Notes: generated by a model not told the origin, from the letters alone. 64,000 nt of DNA from Bradyrhizobium erythrophlei (GCF_900129425.1 NZ_LT670817.1:2356001-2420000); one strand, 5' to 3'; numbered from the stretch's first letter, positions 18,240 to 27,412 are shown. Translations and numbers: made by a program.

Positions 18240-18326
18240 TCAGGTCAGGTCCGGTCGCAAAATGAAGCCGGGACACTTGTCGGGAGAACGCGCCTGACCT
18301 GACACGCGGTCCCGGTCGCCGTGTCG

Positions 18327-18827
18327 TCACAACTTGTGCCCTTTCTGGCGAAGCGCCTGGGTCAAGCTCGTTTTCAAATCCTCAGCCGCCTTGCGACCGG
18401 TGTCCTCGCCAATCTGCGCACTCTGCTGCAAGATCGCCTGCGATTTTCCGAGGAATTTCTGACCCACGGGCTGACGATAGAACGCCGCTATCTGATGAAG
18501 CTCGTCCACCGAAAAGCTGTTGGCATAGACCGTGGCGATGCCATCGACCATCGCGTTGTAATAGGGGGTGTACGCATCCGCGATCGTGGGCATCATCGCG
18601 TTGTAGTCACGTTCGATTTCCGGCCTGTCCTGTACCAAAGCGGGCTTGAGACCCAGCAGAATGACCGGCAGAAGCGCCTTGTACTGATCGGAAAGCTTCA
18701 GCGTAGTAACCAGGTCGCGCGCCGCCGCCATGGCTTCGGGCGAGGGCGTCTGCGCCCGTGCCGTGCCGATCGAAAACACAAGTATGCTGCCGACAACGAT
18801 CAGACGTTTGATCGGGAGTAAGGACAT
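18327..18827 (-). CDS. Secreted DUF2059 protein
   Basis: 166 residues from ATG 18827, chosen because GAGGAG lies seven bases upstream and a signal peptide follows directly (MSLLPIKRLIVVGSILVFSI, cleavage probably after TARA). The mature part is helical and contains FYRQPVGQKFLGKSQAILQQ, characteristic of the DUF2059 family, preceded by VDELHQIAAF. These are small periplasmic proteins without a known activity. The gene lies just beyond the IS5-type insertion and is convergent with the GT39-like gene. Confidence 0.82.
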   Translation of the reverse strand: MSLLPIKRLIVVGSILVFSIGTARAQTPSPEAMAAARDLVTTLKLSDQYKALLPVILLGLKPALVQDRPEIERDYNAMMPTIADAYTPYYNAMVDGIATVYANSFSVDELHQIAAFYRQPVGQKFLGKSQAILQQSAQIGEDTGRKAAEDLKTSLTQALRQKGHKL

Positions 18828-19003
18828 AGGCTGGCTCCTCCGACGAATGATGACACAATCCTCAAGAATTGAGATCCACGAACGCGCGGCTCTCCTCTTC
18901 GCGGGTCCCTGAAGACGGGAATCCACTGATTGCTGCAACCGCCATGCCTCAACCACCATGGCTCACTTGTCTTGGTATCGCGCAGCCTGCTCCAGCCACG
19001 GGA

Positions 19004-20203
19004 TCACGCGGTGCCCGGTTTGGTGGCCGCCTCGGGCAGATCGGGGACGCTCGCATCGACGAACAGGCTGGGGACCTTTTCGGCCCGGTCCAGAATCCAC
19101 GCGAGCCCGATCATGATCAGGATGCCGCCGACGCTGACGAGCAGCTGCATCCAAAGCGCGCGCGCGCCGCCCTGGGCGTGCTGAACCAGGATCCAATGCG
19201 CGCCAAAGGACAGGAATACGCCGAAGCAAAAAAGCGGCAGCGAATGCTGACCGCACAGCACCATCGGGCGCAGCCATTTGGAGGTAAGTATCTCCGATTT
19301 GCGCGGAAAATATCGGGAGACCACCAGCGCCAGCGCGAGGAAGTGGGTGAAACGCAGCATATCGAGGTCGGTCTTGTCGATCGGATAGATCGCCTTGATC
19401 ATCCATTTCGGCACCATGGCATCGAGGAACGGGACGTGCCAGGTCATCACGATCAGGAACGCGAAGGCCATCCACGCCACGGCCAGGATCAGCGCCGTGC
19501 GCGACTGGATAATGACCTGCAGTTGGTTGATGCCTCCGACGCCGCACCATGCCGCGAACACGAACATCAATTGCCAGGCGAACGGATTGAAGTACCAGTG
19601 CGTGCCGGGCGGATATGAGGCGAGATTCCAGTCGAAACAGCGCGCCCCGATGTACAGCAGGATCGAGCCAAGTAAGGTCCAGTTGGGGCGGCGCAACAGG
19701 CACCACAGGATCAGCGGTGAAGCGGCTATCAGCGATATGTAGAGCGGCAGCACGTCGAGGTCGACCGGCTTGTAGCGCAGCGTCAGCGCCTGCCCGATCA
19801 GAACGTCCGGGTGCTGGAGAAAATTGTGAACATTGAACTCGTCTTCGTACATCGGATTGTCGAATTTCCTGACCGTGCGCGCGATCTGCGCCGTGAAGAG
19901 CAGGAACAGCATGATGTGGGCAACGTACATCTGCCAGACGCGTGTCCACAGCCGCTTGAGGGCAGCGAGAAAATTCCCGGCGCGTATGATCGGACCATAG
20001 ATGTAGCCGGCCAGATAACCGGAAATGAACACGAAGAACTCGGCGGCATCGCTGAAGCCGTAATTGCGCAGGGTCAGCCAGGCAACGAAGTCGTCCGGAA
20101 TGTGATCGAGGAAGATCATCCACAGCCCGATGCCGCGGAACAGATCGAGCCGGAGGTCACGCTCGACGGCATGCGAGAGAGAAGCGACGTCTTGATTTGC
20201 CAT
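19004..20203 (-). CDS. opgC: OpgC-family membrane acyltransferase (first of tandem pair)
   Basis: About 399 residues with ten or so membrane helices. The N-terminal RDLRLDLFRGIGLWMIFLDH and NYGFSDAAEFFVFISGY, the long middle, and YPIDKTDLDMLRFTHFLAL are signatures of OpgC, which adds succinyl groups to periplasmic glucans. No OpgG or OpgH gene is in the window. ATG 20203 is preferred, with MKRTSS at 20221 and a GTG at 20278 as alternatives, since none has a strong ribosome site. A paralogue of the same topology is encoded upstream on the same strand, so the pair probably arose by duplication. Confidence 0.85.
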   Translation of the reverse strand: MANQDVASLSHAVERDLRLDLFRGIGLWMIFLDHIPDDFVAWLTLRNYGFSDAAEFFVFISGYLAGYIYGPIIRAGNFLAALKRLWTRVWQMYVAHIMLFLLFTAQIARTVRKFDNPMYEDEFNVHNFLQHPDVLIGQALTLRYKPVDLDVLPLYISLIAASPLILWCLLRRPNWTLLGSILLYIGARCFDWNLASYPPGTHWYFNPFAWQLMFVFAAWCGVGGINQLQVIIQSRTALILAVAWMAFAFLIVMTWHVPFLDAMVPKWMIKAIYPIDKTDLDMLRFTHFLALALVVSRYFPRKSEILTSKWLRPMVLCGQHSLPLFCFGVFLSFGAHWILVQHAQGGARALWMQLLVSVGGILIMIGLAWILDRAEKVPSLFVDASVPDLPEAATKPGTA

Positions 20204-20670
20204 ACTGCTGGTCCGTTTCATTCGGTTGGCTGTCGAGTCGGTTTTTATGCTGGCCCGGACTGATGTTACACGTGACACCTCCCGGTCAGGGCAGTGGTGA
20301 ACACGCTTCGCAAGTCGGAGGCTGGGCGATACGTTGAAATGGTCGTGGTAGAAATATTGCAGTTTCGCGAGGGAGCGAACTGGTCAGCGGAAAATAGAAG
20401 AGCTCCCCCTGCAGAAATTAACTGGATAAGGCGGCGCCGCAATCATCAGTTTCGGCGCGCGGGCTATAAGACGGATCGAAAAAGTCAGGTCGATTCCTGT
20501 ATTTTGCAGTGCATCAATTCCCGTTAGCGAAAATGGGCGCAACGGGTCGCACAGTTTCAACTATACTGGTTTGCCGGATAACTGAAATCAGCTTTTGCAA
20601 CCGTCCACGGTTTTGGCGGGATCGGGGCGAAGTTCTCGGCGAAGGCTTGGGACGGCTCCCGGGTCAGACT
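20204..20670. other. Spacer between the two opgC-like genes
   Basis: 467 bases without a gene on either strand. It is more AT-rich than its neighbours, with the two stretches around 20340-20420 and 20490-20600 being likely promoter or leader DNA for the downstream opgC copy. No repeat, terminator with a T run, or recognisable operator was seen. Confidence 0.4.
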
Positions 20671-21924
20671 TCATGGGCCTCCTCCGGCCATTTGGGCGTG
20701 CCCGCCGGCGCGTTTGGTTCGCGGGCCGGCCTTGTCGACGTAGTGCTTGTACCATGACAACAACCATGCGGCGGCGGACATGATCAGGATGCCGCAGATA
20801 CCGACCAGGAAATGCAGGCCAAGGCCGGCGGAAGCCTCCGTCAGCACGAAATACCCCGCGAACGCCAGGGCTACGCCGAGGCAGAAAATCTCCAGTGAAC
20901 GTTGCCCGCACAGGATCATGGGCCACAGCCAGCGCGATTCCAGGCCCGGCCATCCCGCCGGGACGAAACGCAAGGCAACAACCGCCAGCGCCAGGAAGTG
21001 CGCGAACCTGAGCACGTCGAGATCGGTCTTGTCGATCGGATACATCCATTGCTCGAGCCAGTGCGGCATCAGGTAACCAAGCTGCGGGAAGTACCAGGTC
21101 AGCGTCACGCAGAACGCTGCGAGCAGATAGGCGAACGAAATCCATAGCGTGACTGGCGAAGACAAAAATCGCGACATCCTCCGGGCGCCGCCCAACGCGC
21201 ACCAGGCGCCGAACACGAACAGCAATTGCCACGCAAAGGGATTGAAGGACCAGAAACCGTTCGGATAGGCCGTCAGGTGCAGATCGTACCGCCAGGCTGC
21301 CGCGTAAAGCGCGACCGAAGCTGCGAGCGTGAGATCGGCGCGCCATTTGATCAGCTTCAGAATGAGCGGCAGAAACAGCATCAGCACGATGTAGAGCGGC
21401 AAGACGTCCATGTTCAGTGGGCGATATCTCAGCAGCAGAGCCTGAACCATGGCGCTTCCGGGCTGGTCGAGGAAATTCAGTATCTCCATTTCCTTGGCGT
21501 AAAACGGCTTCTCCAGGCCGATGGCGACGTAGGAAACTTCCGCAACCAGGATCGCGAACAGCAGCACGTGCGCGGCATAGATCTGCCAGACCCTTCGCAG
21601 GACGCGCGCGGTCGCAATCTCGAAGCCGGACTCGAACATCGCACGGCCGTAGACGAACGCCGCGGTATAGCCTGAGATAAAAATGAAGATTTCGGCGGCG
21701 TCGCTGAATCCATAACTGCGGATCGTGAACCAGGTCAGGACATCCGGCGATACGTGATCGATGAAGATCAGCCACAGTGCCAGGCCGCGAAAAAGATCCA
21801 GCCGCAGTTCGCGCACACCGCTGGCAGGAAGCGAAAGGAGAATCGGCGCCGGCAAGGCATGCACCATTTCGTCCGCTGCGCCCACATGGGATGGCCCGGC
21901 AACTCGATCGGAAATCGACGTCAT
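20671..21924 (-). CDS. opgC: OpgC-family membrane acyltransferase (second of tandem pair)
   Basis: 417 residues from ATG 21924, chosen because AGGTGAG lies directly upstream. It has the same architecture as its neighbour: RELRLDLFRGLALWLIFIDH, SYGFSDAAEIFIFISGYTAA, NPFAWQLLFVFGAWCALGG, and YPIDKTDLDVLRFAHFLAL. By family it is an inner-membrane transferase that modifies periplasmic glucans with succinyl or related groups. The two copies are similar in the blocks quoted but clearly diverged elsewhere, including the C-terminal tail, which suggests an old duplication with possible difference in acceptor or donor. Confidence 0.85.
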   Translation of the reverse strand: MTSISDRVAGPSHVGAADEMVHALPAPILLSLPASGVRELRLDLFRGLALWLIFIDHVSPDVLTWFTIRSYGFSDAAEIFIFISGYTAAFVYGRAMFESGFEIATARVLRRVWQIYAAHVLLFAILVAEVSYVAIGLEKPFYAKEMEILNFLDQPGSAMVQALLLRYRPLNMDVLPLYIVLMLFLPLILKLIKWRADLTLAASVALYAAAWRYDLHLTAYPNGFWSFNPFAWQLLFVFGAWCALGGARRMSRFLSSPVTLWISFAYLLAAFCVTLTWYFPQLGYLMPHWLEQWMYPIDKTDLDVLRFAHFLALAVVALRFVPAGWPGLESRWLWPMILCGQRSLEIFCLGVALAFAGYFVLTEASAGLGLHFLVGICGILIMSAAAWLLSWYKHYVDKAGPRTKRAGGHAQMAGGGP

Positions 21925-22083
21925 CTCACCTGTCTCGAGGGTTCGGTGCGGTGGCGCTTGCAAGAGACTGTCATTGGATCGCGCCTTGCGTACACCCTTC
22001 GGGGCTAATCCGCCTTACGGACGGTGATTGGTTGGGACGCGTCAGCATGCTGATTCCGCTAGTATAGGCAGAAAAGCGGTCGC

Positions 22084-22290
22084 GTGGCCAAGTGGGAAGC
22101 GCGGCTTGTCAACATACGGCCTTGCCTGATCGGCATGGAAGCCTGCGTCGGCGCACCGAAGCCGTGCAGCGCCCGACGATGAAGTTCGTGGCGACCAGGA
22201 CCGCGGAGCAACTGGATCTACAGGCGTTGCATCGGGTGCGCGAGCGGCTGGTGTCGCAACGCACCGGCATCGCCATACGATCACCCTGTC
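22084..22290 (+). pseudogene. IS110/IS1111-type transposase relic
   Basis: Two pieces in different frames. KWEARLVNIRPCLIGMEACV comes from 22090 on, then after about 22155 the frame changes and EAVQRPTMKFVATRTAEQLD-LQALHRVRERLVSQRTG continues. GMEAC and the EAVQRP...QLDLQALHRVRERLV segment are typical of IS110-family recombinases. The roughly 30 residues normally between them are missing, so the copy is dead. It belongs to a different subgroup from the intact IS110 at 12024. The rest of the 562-base spacer (21925-22486) shows no gene. Confidence 0.7.
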
Positions 22291-22486
22291 GGCGCGTCGC
22301 ATGGACGAGGAGGGCACCTCGACACCAGTCGCCGCTGGCTGTTTGCAGGCTTTGCTCCGACCCAGCAGCGTGCGGATCTTGTCATGCACCCCAGACATTA
22401 TTGCGCCGCACAGCGCCCTTTAATTAATGGCGTTGCTGTCATCTATTCCGGTTCCGATGGTGGAACCATTGCCATGAGGTTACCCC

Positions 22487-23461
22487 TTGGAGTCTTCTGT
22501 TGCCGATCGTTCGTCCGCGGGATCGAAGAGGTGGACGCGCCGCCTTCGTTGTCCTCGCTGTGCATCCTCATTGCGGGATCTGGGCCGTCATCCGTCTTGC
22601 TCCGACACCAGTTGCGAGTATAGCGAGACCGGCTTTCCACTTGTCGACACCCAACCGGTCCTGATCGATTTTGCAACCAGCATTTTTGACCGCGAGATGT
22701 ACCGCGCCGACCGTGGCTCGGCGCTTCCAAGGGATGTTACGGGCCGTTCGCTTGGCTCACGGCTTCATCAGTTTACCCTTGGAAACAACCGGATCGCAGC
22801 CTCGAATTGTGCAAAGTTCATCGAGCTACTGATGGAAGGCTCCGAGCGGCCCATCGTCCTTGTGATTGGTGGCGGCACCATCGGCCTCGGTGCCAATGAA
22901 CTTTACCGTAATAGCTCCATCGAACTGGTCGGCACCGATGTCTACGCCTCACAGCACACCGCCCTGGTGGCCGATGCCCACAAGCTTCCTTTTGAAGACG
23001 GGGTGTTCGACGGCGTTTGGGTCCAGGCCGTACTCGAACATGTGCTGGAGCCCGCAACAATCGTTGACGAAATTCATCGGGTGCTTCGGCGCGGGGGGCT
23101 GGTTTATGCCGAGACGCCGTTCATGCAGCAGGTGCATGAGCGCGCCTACGATTTCTCGCGCTTTACGCAGAGCGGTCATCGTTGGCTGTTCAAGCGATTT
23201 TCCGAAGTCAGCGCCGGACCGATCGGAGGCGCGGGCGTGGCGCTGGTGTGGTCGATCCGGTATTTCTGCCGTGCTCTCGGCGCGGGGAACAAACTGTCAA
23301 TGCTGATTTCCCTGCCGTTCTTCTGGATCCGGTTTTTCGACGCATTCTCCCGCGGCCGCGCCGTTGCGGACGCCGCCAGCGGATTTTTCTTTCTTGGGCG
23401 CAGATCCGATCAGATGATCGATCCCCACTCCATGACGGAATACTACGACCGGCAAAAATGA
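22487..23461 (+). CDS. SAM-dependent methyltransferase with N-terminal zinc ribbon
   Basis: 324 residues from TTG 22487, chosen for the GAGG seven bases before it. The N-terminus has a Trm112-like ribbon (CPRC and CSDTSC). The class I methyltransferase core follows: VLVIGGGTIGLGANELYRNS as the SAM-binding loop, VADAHKLPFEDGVFDGVWVQ, and VLEHVLEPATIVDEIHRVLR. The final hydrophobic stretch (SMLISLPFFWIRFFDAF) may contact the membrane. This form is common in polysaccharide or lipid modification clusters. The substrate is unknown. An IS110 relic lies upstream and a low-GC acyltransferase downstream, so the region looks acquired. Confidence 0.82.
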   Translation: MESSVADRSSAGSKRWTRRLRCPRCASSLRDLGRHPSCSDTSCEYSETGFPLVDTQPVLIDFATSIFDREMYRADRGSALPRDVTGRSLGSRLHQFTLGNNRIAASNCAKFIELLMEGSERPIVLVIGGGTIGLGANELYRNSSIELVGTDVYASQHTALVADAHKLPFEDGVFDGVWVQAVLEHVLEPATIVDEIHRVLRRGGLVYAETPFMQQVHERAYDFSRFTQSGHRWLFKRFSEVSAGPIGGAGVALVWSIRYFCRALGAGNKLSMLISLPFFWIRFFDAFSRGRAVADAASGFFFLGRRSDQMIDPHSMTEYYDRQK

Positions 23462-23714
23462 CGTTGCGGTCGATCGTCGATGAGGTGGACGGCATTTGCA
23501 GGACGAGGACGACGGACCTGGCTGCCGGCGCCCGGCAGAAGCGGTGACGACAAGCAGACCGTCCGGCGAGGAGTCTGAGTTGGGTCAGAATCGGTGAAAA
23601 CGATTAGGCCCCTGCCGTGTACCGCCCGCCAAAATCGATCGAACACTGATGCCAGATTGATCCGAGTTCTGTAAGTCGAGATCACTAGTCAAGGATGCAC
23701 TGCCCAATGTCCGT

Positions 23715-25781
23715 TCAGCGGCCTGCCGAAAAGATCGAGTCCTGAAACTGAATGAGTTCACGACGGAACACCGGATACAGCACGTCATTACCATACCCGC
23801 TCAAATGATCCCCATCGTAGAATAGCGGCTTGCCATTCTCGAACGCATTACAGGAAGACGCACTGCAAAGTGTCGGTCCCACGTCCCAGATCATCACGCG
23901 CTTAATCGTGCGGGAAAAAGAGCGTTCCAGGTCGAGAACGATCGCTCGCCTGGCGTCGAATTCGCTTCGACTGGTAACGAAGCCCCTCCTGCAGATCGGG
24001 TTATTCCGGTTGAACCAGTCTGCACAGCGAAATGGCGGGGACCAGAACACTGGTGTCGGCGCTTCCATGACAACGATGCTGCCACGATTGCTTAATCGTT
24101 CAATCAAGGTCCGCGCCTCGTCGGCGGCCTCATCGCCGACCTGAGGCATCGGCGCACTAAATCCTCCCCATTGGTCCCGCAGACGATCAATCCTAAGGCT
24201 GGGCAAAAAAACTATTGTCCTCGAGTTGGCCCTTGCCAGCAGATTCTTGCGCGTCGCCTCGCCGAACAGAGCGCATTTGCGTTCGAGGCGCCGCATCGGC
24301 ACGCGAAAGTTCATGAAGGCACAGCCCGGGCTACTATAGATGGCGACCGGCATATCTTGATCATTTGAGAACTGAGCGAGCATTCTTGCATAAGCGCCGG
24401 CATGAGAATCGCCCGCGACCAGCATCTGACGCCCGCTTGCCGCTTTACAGGCAAACGGCGTATCAGACCTGATTTCGTCGTCATTCAGGAACAACACACA
24501 ACCGACATTTGCCGGGGGAGCATTGCTCCAGCTATCATCGTGTGAGGTGACGCTGAGCGAGATGTGATTTTGAAGCTTAAAAGCCTCTCGTGAGAGGGCA
24601 GCAGCCGAAATCGTTGCAAAGCAAAACAACCCCACGACAGCAGCACGGGGGAGTGCCGAAACACGCTTCGAATACCGGACCGGCAGTTCGACCATAAAGT
24701 AGGACGCGGTCGCCACAAGGAAAGTCAGAAGGAGCGCTGTCAATTGCTCCGACAGCGATTCCAGGCCGGTCGTCCAGCGCATAAGAACATAGACCGGCCA
24801 ATGCCAGAGATAGAGCGAGTAGGAGAGCAGGCCTATAAAGGAAAGCCAGCGCATCGACAGTATCGAAGAAACTGTCGTTCGGTGGTTGCAGCTGACCACC
24901 ATGAGCAGACCGGCGGTCGCCACAGCCGGCGGAATCGCCCAGGGAAACGGAAAATGGGTCTCGTCGCAGAAAACAAACGAAAACGTGAGAAGTACAAGAA
25001 AGCAAGCGCCCAGCACGTTGAGAAACACAATGCCAGCCCGATCGAAACGCGGACGCCAAGAGATCGAGGTAAGAGCCAGCAGCAAGCCAATTCCGAGTTC
25101 CCAAAATCTGCTGGGAATTTGAAAAAAGCTGAAAACCGGGTGTCGGCTCGTCAGTACGGCAGAAGTCCCAAGCGATAGCAAAGACAGGATAAGCGCACTG
25201 CATACGACCGCGCGTCTGTATGCGGGAAAGAGAAGTGCTGCTCCGATGATGAACGGGAAGATAAGGTAGAATTGCTCTTCGAGGCCCAGAGACCATGTAT
25301 GCGCAAACGGATTAAAGTCCGTCCGCGGACCAAAATAGTGATCATCGGCAGACTGGGCTAGTCGGACATTGCTCAGACCAAAAAATGCAAAAAAAGCGGT
25401 ATTGCGGTTGGATTGGCTAAGCCAAGCATCGGGAACAAACGCGATCGTAGCCATCGAGGCTATCAACAGCATGACAATCAGCGCGGGCATTATTCTTAGA
25501 AATCGGCGTGCATAGAAATACAAGGCGACTTCCTTGAATGAAGCAAAATGACGCCCGATGATCGAATTGGCGACGACGTAACCCGAGATCACGAAGAAGA
25601 CGTCGACGCCAACAAACCCTCCAAGCAGAAATTCGGATTTTAAATGGTAGGCCATCACGCTCAGGACTGCGAACGCCCTAAGCCCGTCAATGGCTGAAAT
25701 ATAAGAGCCGCGCGGGTCGACGTTGCTGATTCCAACAAATTGGCTGTCACCCGAATTGTCACTGTGCCGATCAAAGGCCAT
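23715..25781 (-). CDS. OafA/YrhL-type O-acyltransferase with SGNH domain
   Basis: 688 residues. Ten or so membrane helices form an acyltransferase-3 domain (SAIDGLRAFAVLSVMAYHLK, FVGVDVFFVISGYVV, WSLGLEEQFYLIFPF). From about residue 435 a periplasmic SGNH hydrolase-like domain follows, with GDSHAGAYARML as block I and DGDHLSGYGNDV near the end as the Asp-His block. Such proteins O-acetylate lipopolysaccharide, exopolysaccharide or peptidoglycan at the cell surface. Base composition is visibly lower in GC than neighbouring genes and the codon choice is less biased, pointing to horizontal transfer, probably for a variable surface glycan. Confidence 0.88.
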   Translation of the reverse strand: MAFDRHSDNSGDSQFVGISNVDPRGSYISAIDGLRAFAVLSVMAYHLKSEFLLGGFVGVDVFFVISGYVVANSIIGRHFASFKEVALYFYARRFLRIMPALIVMLLIASMATIAFVPDAWLSQSNRNTAFFAFFGLSNVRLAQSADDHYFGPRTDFNPFAHTWSLGLEEQFYLIFPFIIGAALLFPAYRRAVVCSALILSLLSLGTSAVLTSRHPVFSFFQIPSRFWELGIGLLLALTSISWRPRFDRAGIVFLNVLGACFLVLLTFSFVFCDETHFPFPWAIPPAVATAGLLMVVSCNHRTTVSSILSMRWLSFIGLLSYSLYLWHWPVYVLMRWTTGLESLSEQLTALLLTFLVATASYFMVELPVRYSKRVSALPRAAVVGLFCFATISAAALSREAFKLQNHISLSVTSHDDSWSNAPPANVGCVLFLNDDEIRSDTPFACKAASGRQMLVAGDSHAGAYARMLAQFSNDQDMPVAIYSSPGCAFMNFRVPMRRLERKCALFGEATRKNLLARANSRTIVFLPSLRIDRLRDQWGGFSAPMPQVGDEAADEARTLIERLSNRGSIVVMEAPTPVFWSPPFRCADWFNRNNPICRRGFVTSRSEFDARRAIVLDLERSFSRTIKRVMIWDVGPTLCSASSCNAFENGKPLFYDGDHLSGYGNDVLYPVFRRELIQFQDSIFSAGR

Positions 25782-26284
25782 TACACACCCCTGTTTACCA
25801 GCGGGATGAGATCATACAGATGACCGCCATGGGTACTAACGAACCGAACGATCCAACCGAAATGTGGGCGTTATCGTCGAAGCCTTCAAATAGGCGCGAG
25901 ACGAGAACAAGGTCCGGCCTTTGCGTAGTAAACCACCGAATGTCGCAGTCCGCCGGGAAATCTTCATCGCAGCAACCCCTTTTTGAGACCGCTCGCAACC
26001 GTTGGTAGTTTAATCAGCCGCCGGACCGTAACAAGCGATAGCCAACCCGCCGCAATCATAGGCGGCGTTTTATTTGTTGCGAGCGCTGCGCTGGATCGTC
26101 GGCAGCAGGGCGCTCCAGGGGCCGCGCGGCTTCGCCAAGCCAGCCAGCCGCTAATCTTCATAAAATGAGACATTGCGGATCAGGCGTCTTTGATGTCCGA
26201 TATACCCCTCAACAGCGGCGCGAAGTAGGATGTCGCCGGATATCCGAGTTGGATCTAGGCTGTGTGTGGCAAGGAGGCCAAGGC
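25782..26284. other. Spacer upstream of the acyltransferase
   Basis: 503 bases. On the minus strand, an open frame ending just before the acyltransferase start (25998-25795) reads DCDIRWFTTQRPDLVLVSRL near its middle and could be the tail of a lost SGNH or surface gene. It has no good start. The + strand holds the terminator-like hairpin at 26048-26076, listed separately. No other feature was seen. Confidence 0.35.
26048..26076 (+). terminator. Rho-independent terminator-like hairpin
   Basis: A perfect stem CGCCGC (26048-26053) / GCGGCG (26062-26067) with an 8-base loop is followed at once by TTTTATTTG. It reads as a terminator on the + strand, yet no + strand gene lies within 2.5 kb upstream, so it may end a small RNA or be a leftover. 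Confidence 0.5.
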
Positions 26285-26629
26285 ATGCGGATAATGACCG
26301 TAGCGTTCGCTCTCGCAACGGCCCTGGTGCTGTGTAACCTGGGGACATTTAGTGTCGCAGCCCGTGCGCGGGATACCAAAGTTGTTCGTGAACCACGGAC
26401 GAGGCTTATCGTCAGGGTGCCCGTGGAAAGGCCTTACTGGGATTCTTATCTTGTTCCACGATATCGTTATCGCCCTGAGGACGACCGGGTCGATCCATGC
26501 GGCGGGCCCGTCGTGCCGGTAATAAACGTCGGGCCTCAAGAGGAAACGATTCCGTTGTGGCTGGCCAACGCTTGGGGTCTTGGCCGTGTGCATGGTCGGG
26601 ATTGGCCGTGTAAGGGTCAAAACCGGTAA
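26285..26629 (+). CDS. Small secreted protein of unknown function
   Basis: 114 residues from ATG 26285, which has a strong AAGGAGG ribosome site. The N-terminus is a signal peptide (MRIMTVAFALATALVLCNLG, cleavage probably near residue 27). The mature part is basic and aromatic, with RVPVERPYWDSYLVPRYRYR and two cysteines (VDPCGGP, WPCKGQ) that could form a disulphide. No family is recognised. It stands alone between unrelated genes. Confidence 0.65.
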   Translation: MRIMTVAFALATALVLCNLGTFSVAARARDTKVVREPRTRLIVRVPVERPYWDSYLVPRYRYRPEDDRVDPCGGPVVPVINVGPQEETIPLWLANAWGLGRVHGRDWPCKGQNR

Positions 26630-26839
26630 TGCACCGATTGAGCAGAAGATTTCAGCTTATCCCCCACAAGCCGACATCTGCGCCTTTGTGAGTACATCCC
26701 TGGAAACCAAAAGGGCCGCCAGACTCGTGCAGCGCAATGTGACCTGCTTGACGTACCGGACCACAGCCTTGCCCCTGTATGAGCGCGTCACATTGGAAAG
26801 CTCGCCCTCGGAGGTCGCGGCCGCCGACCAGCGGTTGGC

Positions 26840-27259
26840 TCAGTCGTCGATTGCGGCAACCGCCTCGATCTCGATCAGCCACCCCGGCCGCATCAGGCGG
26901 CTCACGACAACAAACGTACTGGCCGGCGGCTTGGCAACGTTGAGATAGCGGTCGCGTATCGGGCGCATTTTCGGCACGTCGACCTGATCGACCTCGGCGG
27001 CGAGGAAGTAATTCAGCTTGACGATATCGGCCATCACGCCGCCGGCGGCTTCGACTGCAATCTTGAGATTGGCAAAGACCTGCTCAACCTGTGCCTCGAA
27101 TTCGCCCTCGCCAATGATCTTGCCGGACGCGTCGCTCGGGACCTGGCCGGAAATATAGACGATCGTTCCGCGACGGACCTTGGCGATGTGCGAATACACG
27201 GCCGCGGCCGGCGCTATCAGGGTCGTCGGGTTAATGAATTCCTTCGACGGCTTCGACAT
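26840..27259 (-). CDS. RidA family protein
   Basis: 139 residues from ATG 27259. GGAG six bases upstream favours this over ATG 27265. The fold signature is present in order: RGTIVYISGQVPSDASGKII, EAQVEQVFANLKIAVEAAGG, VKLNYFL, and the C-terminal ASTFVVVSRLMRPGWLIEIE. The arginine in VSRLMRPG is near the position of the catalytic arginine used by true RidA for 2-aminoacrylate deamination, but catabolic paralogues vary. Its place next to a GST, an MFS carrier and a LysR regulator suggests a dedicated catabolic role rather than housekeeping. Confidence 0.82.
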   Translation of the reverse strand: MSKPSKEFINPTTLIAPAAAVYSHIAKVRRGTIVYISGQVPSDASGKIIGEGEFEAQVEQVFANLKIAVEAAGGVMADIVKLNYFLAAEVDQVDVPKMRPIRDRYLNVAKPPASTFVVVSRLMRPGWLIEIEAVAAIDD

Positions 27260-27328
27260 GATCATCTCCGTGTTGCGACCGCGACGCCGGGCTGAATATC
27301 TCCTTGCTCACGGCCAACTCCCCTTCAC

Positions 27329-27412
27329 TTATTGCCAAGACGGCTTGCCGATCTCCTCGGCAATGTCCGCGGGGTAAGTCCTATATCACGCAATTCGCGC
27401 TCACCCGAGGCG
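27329..27412 (-). pseudogene. DUF1127 protein relic with frameshift
   Basis: On the minus strand, ERELRDIGLT is followed, one base out of frame, by ADIAEEIGKPSWQ and a stop. Together these are the C-terminal half of a DUF1127 protein (consensus RELxDIGLTRADI..EI.KPFW). One base is missing between the two halves and the N-terminal part is not in frame, so it is decayed. The rest of the 27260-27605 spacer shows nothing further. Confidence 0.55.
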
